Of a stretch of DNA of 64,000 nt, positions 62,701 to 64,000 are shown piece by piece (the first letter of the stretch is position 1; every line of letters begins with the position of its first letter). Location of the stretch: positions 6,442,001 to 6,506,000 of the forward strand of contig NC_013132.1 of the NCBI RefSeq assembly GCF_000024005.1, given 5' to 3'. The stretch is from Chitinophaga pinensis DSM 2588. Its GTDB lineage: Bacteria; Bacteroidota; Bacteroidia; Chitinophagales; Chitinophagaceae. The position numbers were made by a program, and so were the translations under genes. The notes below the pieces were generated by a model. The model was not told where the DNA came from. It did no database searches and worked only from the letters and a program-made list of their open reading frames with translations.

Positions 62701-64000
62701 GCAAACCGGTAGAACCTGATGTATAAATCACATATGCCAGATGATATGCATGCAGGTTATTGGGTACGCTATCAGCATAATCCATCCCTGACCATTCGGC
62801 CGGATCACTAATACATATAATTTTTCTCTCTCCGGATGCACCTATTATCGCCTGGCGTCCAGCATCATCTGTAACGCAGATAGCTGCGCCGCAATCTTCA
62901 ATAATATATTTTATACGATCCACCGGATAGGCGGGATCAATCGGAACGTAGGCTGCGCCGGATTTCAATATGCCTAATATGCCAACGACCATATCGACTG
63001 TTCTCTCTGTACAAAGAGGCACCAGCATATCTTCTTGTATAGCAAGGCTTCGCAGATGATTTCCAAGCCTGTTACTACGTCTATCTAATTCCAAATAACT
63101 GATATGTTCATCACCCACCGTTAATGCTATGGCGTCGGGTGTTGCAATGACATGTTTTTCAAAAAGCCCCAGAATTGTATCATGAGCCGGATAGCTGATG
63201 TCAGTTTTATTGAACTTAGTCAACAATTGTAATTCATCAGAAGCTGACAATGTTTTCAGGTGCCCTATCGGTGTATTTACGTCCGCGACAATAGAATGTA
63301 ATAACTGCTCATATTGCTCGAGCATAGCACCGACAGAGGACTCTTTATATAGGTCTGAGAGATAGGTAACCGTCAAAGCTATGCCTTGAGAAGAGGTTGT
63401 TACATTAAAGTTGAGCTCAAACTGAGAAGTAAACTTTTCCGTTCCCTGAGGCGTCAGCCTGATACCGCTGAAATCCAGCTCGTCGGAATCTGGCAGATTT
63501 TGTAAGGCAAACATTACCTGAAAAATTGCATTCCGGCTCAGGTCCCTGGGAACCTTCAGCGCTTCCACTATTCTCTCAAAAGGGATTTCCTGATTTTCGT
63601 ATGCGTTCAGCGTAGTGCTCCTCACACTTTGTAACAGTTCGCTAAACCGTGGATTACCACTCAGATCACTACGTAAAGCGATCGTATTGACAAAAAAACC
63701 AATAAGGCCTTCAAGCTCTTTGTACTGTCGGCCGGCAATCGGGGTTCCTACACAAATGTCTTCCTGTTTACTGTATCGTTGTAATAGCACCTTAAAAGCA
63801 GACAATAAAAGCATAAACAAAGTCACACCTTCCTGCCTGCACAAAAGATTTAACTTATCCTTCAGTTCCCCGGAGATGCTCCTGCTTACTTTGCCGCCAT
63901 TGATTCCCTGTTCGGCAGCACGTTCGAAATCCACAGGTAACTCCAACGGAAGGACGCCTGTCAGCTGCCTGACCCAATAGTCAAGTTTCGTCTGAAAATT
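46181..64000 (-). CDS. Giant NRPS A: four modules, each with an epimerase; 5' end off-window
   Basis: The frame stays open to the right edge (5939 visible residues), so the true start lies beyond. The first visible part, FQTKLDYWVRQLTG onward, is the second half of a C domain of L-C-L type. The order is (C)-A1-T1-E1, C2-A2-T2-E2, C3-A3-T3-E3, C4-A4-T4-E4, then a short acidic tail. All four carriers read GGDS, as usual before epimerases, and all E domains keep HH(L)xxDGVSW, EGHGRE and NYLGQLD. C2-C4 have HHILLDGWS-type active sites and read as D-C-L types. Pocket codes suggest Thr, Asn-like, Asn-like and an unassigned residue. Modules 2 and 3 share a near-identical 3.9-kb segment. The acidic tail likely docks to NRPS B, which begins 34 bp later. 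Confidence 0.95.
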   Translation of the reverse strand, partial: NFQTKLDYWVRQLTGVLPLELPVDFERAAEQGINGGKVSRSISGELKDKLNLLCRQEGVTLFMLLLSAFKVLLQRYSKQEDICVGTPIAGRQYKELEGLIGFFVNTIALRSDLSGNPRFSELLQSVRSTTLNAYENQEIPFERIVEALKVPRDLSRNAIFQVMFALQNLPDSDELDFSGIRLTPQGTEKFTSQFELNFNVTTSSQGIALTVTYLSDLYKESSVGAMLEQYEQLLHSIVADVNTPIGHLKTLSASDELQLLTKFNKTDISYPAHDTILGLFEKHVIATPDAIALTVGDEHISYLELDRRSNRLGNHLRSLAIQEDMLVPLCTERTVDMVVGILGILKSGAAYVPIDPAYPVDRIKYIIEDCGAAICVTDDAGRQAIIGASGERKIICISDPAEWSGMDYADSVPNNLHAYHLAYVIYTSGSTGLPKGVLVEHRNVVRLFKTDKALYDFGSSDVWTLFHSFCFDFSVWELFGAILNGGRVVIVSKEVSRDTELFVSLLSREKVTILNQTPGAFYTLQDIVLDTMPALQLRYVIFGGEALHPARLEKWMTHFPSCRMINMYGITETTVHVTYKEIGQKEVQEKVSNIGAAIPTLQCYILDEWGGLCGIGIPGELYVGGAGVSRGYLNRRELTSGKFVKDPFSKLPEARMYKSGDLARWMADGNIEYLGRADDQVKIRGFRIELGEVESVLSEAPGVLRSVVLMKTDDSGHKMLVAYIVVSGMSDKSHILQYAANRLPDYMIPAVLVELEHIPLTSNGKIDRKQLLAINVNTIQRAGYVAPRNETERHLVSIWEELLGVPHVGIYDNFFELGGDSIITIQVVSRARKLGYGLKPKDLFTQQHVAALAAMLSGVSDYRHHSTEQGILSGSAGLLPIQSWYLESMPADISHYNQDVLLHIDKRLSREFQESALQQLVNRHDALRLRYKFMDGIWEQEYGDYIPKLEVHDLQHITDSAGLLAQIQEIGTYVQGSLDITSGILVRAALILTPASESANRLLLVVHHLGIDGVSWRIILEDFDQLLSAYNNGHNVDMGLKSSSYRSWHETLKAYGSSARLQDQHSWWKSVQQSYLPLPTDKLHQGPVLMSDMYSYSVKMPADLTRQLLQEVPRVYHTEINDVLLGGLSRTLSGWTGREDVVIGLEGHGREQLDEGIDLSRTVGWFTSLYPVQLTRPAADGARDWLISTKEQLRRVPDKGIGYGVLKYLNGDPSFSGNSPWDIVFNYLGQLDSVKSSHDWFSPSDEPHGPAAGANQPSGGLMVVNSMVYGGELWISWSYSRHHFEEQTIRMLCDNYVEDLSLLIGHCVSGVKSSYTPSDYGLGEDVSYEELDAFIEGQEGGRRRGDQLESIYRLSGLQQGMLFHSLYNASASGTYITQFNSVLDNVNVSLFRQVWQILLSRHSILRSSFYHDVFRIMVQVVYRDVEMPIEEYDYRGEQDAVSLIAAYREGDRLRGFSFERGPLMRVSLIRTSDIRYYMTWSFHHILLDGWSVPLLMQEFLEVYEQLFCGSVLSFREEDRYEDYIRYIREKDHYSSSSYWRGYLSGLESGTLLPFMDVATERTKGNGIYKEEVLRLDRSVLSSIERYAHQHRLTVNTLMQGVWSILLHKYTGSDDIVYGVIVSGRPAELKGIEHRVGMYINTQPLRSRWRSGQDISLWLEQLQQEQLQSREHQYSSLNLVQGHAGVSGDLFDSTLAFQNYPVSKVLSERKWSLDVRSLEVQEQDNYPLSITISASEELHIQFKYNSVVLEGGYVAQSLAQFHHVLQQVISGTVRSLEDIVLLPEEEQSRVLSYSRGAAVESSGEEHLLSLFMRQVEAQSDSVALVCGERELSYGELDAQSDKVMAYLHKAGVIAGELIPVVGDRSMEMVIGMLGVLKAGCAYVPVDSSYPAQRIMYMLSDTGSRVVLSDGSLSSGVLSGAEVSSLVSLEWIIAGEAISSSERRSVVPSDESIAYVIYTSGSTGVPKGVQISHGNLLNYIRYGMREYVGTGGVGSGSYVHLSFSFDASVTGLFVPLLSGRLVVLSRGSGHEVFEDVYLRRYAPYDFIKLTPSHLSLLGHSLGSDLLPGDVTGRLIIGGEELHRHHLSGLASDSRVELINEYGPTETTVGVSVYRCHMGAEYQEGSHGLSIGRPIDNVSLYILDDSGCLSGIGIPGELYIGGLQVGAGYLNKGEETAARFLRGGIPASGEAVLYRTGDVARWLPDGTIEFLGRKDEQVKLRGYRIESGEIEAVINEATAMSQCVVVVHEGIQGNKQLIGYITGKDADFDKTLLYTHLRSRLPEYMVPAQLIFLDQLPLTSNGKVDRRQLSAMDISQTITSGFVAPRNELESQLAAIWAELLGVDGVGIHDNFFELGGDSIISIQVVSRARKAGYALQVGDLFSSQTIAELSVSLLTRVSSLFRTGDDEQERLTGEAGLLPIQSWYLERKTTDVSHFNQDILLNIDKRLSRETLQACLQQLINYHDALRLRYKFMDGIWEQEYGDYIPKLEVHDLQHITDSAGLLAQIKEIGTYVQGSLDITSGILVRAALILTPASESANRLLLVVHHLGIDGVSWRIILEDFDQLLSAYNNGHNVDMGLKSSSYRSWHETLKAYGSSARLQDQHSWWKSVQQSYLPLPTDKLHQGPVLMSDMYSYSVKMPADLTRQLLQEVPRVYHTEINDVLLGGLSRTLSGWTGREDVVIGLEGHGREQLDEGIDLSRTVGWFTSLYPVQLTRPAADGARDWLISTKEQLRRVPDKGIGYGVLKYLNGDPSFSGNSPWDIVFNYLGQLDSVKSSHDWFSPSDEPHGPAAGANQPSGGLMVVNSMVYGGELWISWSYSRHHFEEQTIRMLCDNYVEDLSLLIGHCVSGVKSSYTPSDYGLGEDVSYEELDAFIEGQEGGRRRGDQLESIYRLSGLQQGMLFHSLYNASANGTYITQFNSVLDNVNVSLFRQVWQILLSRHSILRSSFYHDVFRIMVQVVYRDVEMPIEEYDYRGEQDAVSLIAAYREGDRLRGFSFERGPLMRVSLIRTSDIRYYMTWSFHHILLDGWSVPLLMQEFLEVYEQLSCGSVLPFREEDRYEDYIRYIREKDHYSSSSYWGGYLSGLESGTLLPFMDVATERTKGNGIYKEEVLRLDRSVLSSIERYAHQHRLTVNTLMQGVWSILLHKYTGSDDIVYGVIVSGRPAELKGIEHRVGMYINTQPLRSRWRSGQDISLWLEQLQQEQLQSREHQYSSLNLVQGHAGVSGDLFDSTLAFQNYPVSKVLSERKWSLDVRSLEVQEQDNYPLSITISASEELHIQFKYNSVVLEGGYVAQSLAQFHHVLQQVISGTVRSLEDIVLLPEEEQTRVLSYSHGAAVESSGEEHLLSLFMRQVEAQSDSVALVCGERKLSYGELDAQSDKVMAYLHKAGVIAGELVPVVGDRSMEMVIGMLGVLKAGCAYVPVDSSYPAQRIMYMLSDTGSRVVLSDGSLSSGVLSGAEVSSLVSLEWIIAGEAISSSERRSVVPSDESIAYVIYTSGSTGVPKGVQISHGNLLNYIRYGMREYVGTGGVGSGSYVHLSFSFDASVTGLFVPLLSGRLVVLSRGSGHEVFEDVYLRRYAPYDFIKLTPSHLSLLGHSLGSDLLPGDVTGRLIIGGEELHRHHLSGLASDSRVELINEYGPTETTVGVSVYRCHMGAEYQEGSHGISIGRPIDNVSLYILDDSGCLSGIGIPGELYIGGLQVGAGYLNKGEETAARFLRGGIPALGEAVLYRTGDVARWLPDGTIEFLGRKDEQVKLRGYRIELGEIENVLNSAPGVSESVVLLRELQSGQPHLSAYIVSNSSFNREALLLYLRDLLPEYMIPHHLNEVSEIPLTAHGKVDRERLLSASAGITESRSYVAPETAVEIGLAAIWSELLGVTKVGIHDNFFELGGDSIISIQVVSRARKAGYYLKPQELFTYQTIATLSSVIGSRQVSGVILAEQDRLTGKAGLLPIQSWYLHRDTVDISHFNQDVLLNIDKRVNWQTLQISIQQLINQHDALRFRYKLRDGIWEQEYGDHIFKLEIHDLKSSTDNSELLSGIQSIAAETQSSLDIIKGILIKSVLILTPAWESYNRLLIVIHHLSVDGVSWRIILEDLDQLLLGNNTDLGLKSSSYRSWHETLKSYGNSARLQDQHSWWKSVQQAYLPLPTDKLHQGPVLMSDMYSYSVKMPADLTRQLLQEVPRVYHTEINDVLLGGLSRTLSGWTGREDVVIGLEGHGREQLDEGIDLSRTVGWFTSLYPVQLTRPAADGARDWLISTKEQLRRVPDRGIGYGVLKYLNGDTSFSGNSPWDIVFNYLGQLDSVKSSHDWFSPSDEPHGPAAGANQPSGGLMMVNSMVYGGELWISWSYSRHHFEEQTIRMLCDNYVEDLSLLIGHCVSGVKSSYTPSDYGLGEDVSYEELDAFAEAQEGGRRRGDLIESIYRLNGLQQGILFHGLYDAQSGAYVDTISCRLLNLDVSVFRQVWKQLLSHHTILRSGFFYDVFRIPVQCVYRDVEMDIAVLDYRNIEEADQRRVIKEHIAQERQKGFKYSHPPLIRILLLQTGPEEYHMLFTFYHILLDGWSTAVLMKEFRELYEQLSINALPVQVEEDRYEDYIRYISNKDKYQSAAYWKKYLSGVNGATLLPFISNKSDRTRGAGKFESELLQLNKSATTLIETYARQNRVTVNTVMQGVWSRLLHTYTGHQRVVYGVIVSGRPADLKDVEQRVGMYINTLPLCSSLSKDQNISEWLQQLQAEQMESREHQYTALNDIQSRTNVRGDLFDSIMIFENYPVETKAITYDSPLQVRELSSDELDNYPLSIAISLKDVIAIQIKYNADLLDPFYARQIRIHFEYVLSQITNGTVLNTSALRLLTAAEERRLLKEFNSPLTDNLSEVTLSDLFMQQAVVAPDSPALLFESSVLTYRELDERSNQLAHYLIGQGIMPENRIGICLERGMEMIVSILGILKSGGAYVPLDPSHPSERLRYITADSGCSIILTNTANINHLPYSEHIALFQLDKSAEILSGMPVTKVVQHASGSNLAYMIYTSGTTGQPKGVEVPHHAVVHLIRSQISYFGIDRTDRILQFSNYSFDASVEQIFLALSAGGTLVLMSDQTLHDGERLCSLLEETGITHLHATPGFLSTLRAGRYGGLRRVIAGGDVCPSDLARNWGAYVRFYNEYGPTETTVTAIEYEYLEEIDHPGGLVPIGRPLANTLAYILDEQGLILPPGICGELYIGGYQVARGYHNQPVLTEEKFVPDPFAGVAGRRMYRTGDLASWTQDGTLLFHGRIDDQVKVRGYRIEPGEIESVLSSYEGVDQSVVVVHEERAGQKQLIGYIVSDTALNTELVLSYLRSRLPEYMLPVHIIRLDVIPLTTNGKVDRSALSNRAISMTSASDYAGPRNEVEQNLSIIWSELLGVDDIGIHDNFFELGGDSIITIQVVSRARKAGYALQVVDLFSSQTIAELSDVVSGRGAFYDVASSEQGRLSGSAGLLPIQSWYFDRAPEDISHYNQDILLNIDKRISRETLQSALQQLVGHHDALRFRYRKENGKWQQHYGDYIPRLKVHDLQSVADTKALLSHIQDIGEQTQRSLDIFQGALVSAALMLTPSSETANRLLLVIHHLAVDGVSWRILLEELDQLLSAFQNGDTVSPARKTSSYRTWYETLKRYGTDAALQDTRAWWQSVHQSYKPLRKDKPEAGIGLLGDQRTYTAKLPVELTRQLIQEVPRVYQTEINDVLLSALGRILCRWMEEDSIVLGLEGHGREALSNEVDLSRTVGWFTNLYPVRLTRPVTDGDRDWLIGTKESLRQIPAKGIGYGVLKYINEDHSLSGEQPWDIMFNYLGQLDNITAGREWFSPASEVHGQVSAPGQQAFSKMVLNSIVYGGELWVSWSYSSLQYEELTIKSLCDDYILSLTQMIRHCLEQEKSIYTPSDYGLGKDVTYEELNKFLEDTQDTDENILSF
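50786..55374 (-). other. NRPS A module 3 (C-A-T-E): predicted D-Asn-like
   Basis: Same pocket residues as module 2 (D, A, T, K, I, G, E, V, G), consistent with the shared 3.9-kb repeat. C about 55340-54030, A 54000-52470, T 52430-52220, E 52170-50790. After the A8 motif this copy diverges from module 2. Confidence 0.6.
50795..51687 (-). repeat. Third, partial copy of the E-domain segment (E3)
   Basis: The C-terminal two thirds of E3 match E2 (from about 55385) and E1 (from about 59996) almost base for base. The N-terminal part of E3, right of 51687, and the C4 domain to the left do not. The offset to E2 is 4590 bp, not 4611. Confidence 0.8.
52709..56617 (-). repeat. 3.9-kb repeat copy L (E2-C3-A3)
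   Basis: Partner of 57320-61228. The left boundary falls at the A8 region, where the A-domain core meets its C-terminal subdomain; the right boundary falls within the N-terminal part of the E domain. Beyond both ends similarity drops sharply. Confidence 0.85.
55375..59984 (-). other. NRPS A module 2 (C-A-T-E): predicted D-Asn-like
   Basis: Pocket residues: D, A, T239, K278, I299, G301, E322, V330, G331. This resembles Asn codes (D-L-T-K-x-G-E-V-G) except for Ala at 236. Asp cannot be fully excluded. C spans about 59960-58640, A 58620-57080, T 57040-56830, E 56780-55390. Confidence 0.6.
57320..61228 (-). repeat. 3.9-kb repeat copy R (E1-C2-A2)
   Basis: Near-identical at nucleotide level to 52709-56617, with a constant offset of 4611 bp (1537 codons). 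It covers most of E1, all of C2 and A2 up to the A8 motif. Scattered single-base differences show the copies are distinct. Confidence 0.85.
59985..64000 (-). other. NRPS A module 1 (partial C-A-T-E): predicted D-Thr
   Basis: Pocket residues by position of the GrsA standard: D235, F236, W239, N278, I299, G301, M322, V330, H331. This is the classical Thr code. The carrier GGDS serine codon is near 61538, and the E domain spans roughly 61400-60010, so the residue would be D-(allo-)Thr, a possible sugar or ester attachment point. Confidence 0.75.

Noticed and set aside
29293..63980. Many plus-strand ORFs of 60-225 codons antisense to the two NRPS genes (for example 29686-30363 and 36642-37202)
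   Set aside because: They lie opposite clear NRPS domains, appear in matching pairs only because the modules are duplicated, and their translations are low-complexity with no family motif.
63944..64000. A start codon for NRPS A at 63946
   Set aside because: The codon is TTG, and the frame stays open to the window edge with typical condensation-domain sequence (KLDYWVRQLTG), so the gene begins beyond the window.
1..64000. Search for transposases, integrases, tRNA-linked attachment sites and CRISPR arrays
   Set aside because: None found. The only signs of mobility or decay are the two gene remnants at 2-3 kb and the NRPS internal duplications.

Overview
The window looks like chromosome of a Bacteroidota bacterium, most likely a Chitinophaga-like member of the Chitinophagaceae. 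This rests on TTG-N19-TAnnTTTG type promoter sequence, the LytTR two-component style, AT-leaning intergenic DNA and the family content. No rRNA, tRNA, CRISPR array or insertion sequence was seen. The genus is inferred, not proven.

Layout. Positions 1-6.5 kb hold a LytS/LytR-type two-component pair cut by the left edge, a small RDD membrane protein flanked by two gene remnants (an apparently frameshifted gene and a DUF488 tail), a glycine-zipper envelope protein, a 708-residue cytoplasmic propeller-like protein and a cold-shock protein. Positions 7-17.5 kb are ordinary small genes: a Tat-type sugar isomerase/epimerase-like protein, a SUKH-like protein, a PhnA-domain protein, a large protein with two bactofilin-like blocks, a HEAT-repeat protein, a Ppx/GppA phosphatase, a RibD/DHFR-like reductase and several unrecognised proteins. 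Between them lies a strong candidate for a structured non-coding RNA of about 180 nt with its own promoter and terminator (8.0-8.2 kb). Positions 17.7-23.4 kb are a complete RND efflux operon (adaptor, HAE1-type pump, TolC-like outer membrane lipoprotein), facing a lone BlaI/MecI-type repressor across a bidirectional terminator.

From 24.0 kb to the right edge, everything is on the minus strand and forms one tightly packed operon of at least seven genes. Two giant nonribosomal peptide synthetases (NRPS) come first: one of at least 5939 residues, open at the right edge, and one of 5738 residues. They are followed by a GT2 glycosyltransferase, a PhyH-type Fe(II)/2-oxoglutarate dioxygenase and three more glycosyltransferase-like proteins. 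The visible assembly line has nine modules. The first NRPS carries four modules that each end in an epimerase; the second has an N-terminal docking domain, five modules without epimerases and a terminal condensation domain, with no thioesterase. Adenylation pocket residues read by eye suggest D-Thr, D-Asn(like), D-Asn(like), D-X, X, Ile, Val, Val and an aromatic residue, where X is the same unassigned code twice. More residues must come from modules beyond the window.

The working model is a long peptide, D in one half and L in the other, hydroxylated by the PhyH protein and decorated by up to four glycosyltransferases. It would be released by an unusual terminal condensation domain and perhaps exported by the neighbouring RND pump. 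Both NRPS genes contain multi-kilobase, nearly identical internal module duplications (offsets 4611 and 3093 bp), which points to recent growth of the assembly line by recombination. Substrate codes and product are inferences from sequence reading; no database search was possible.
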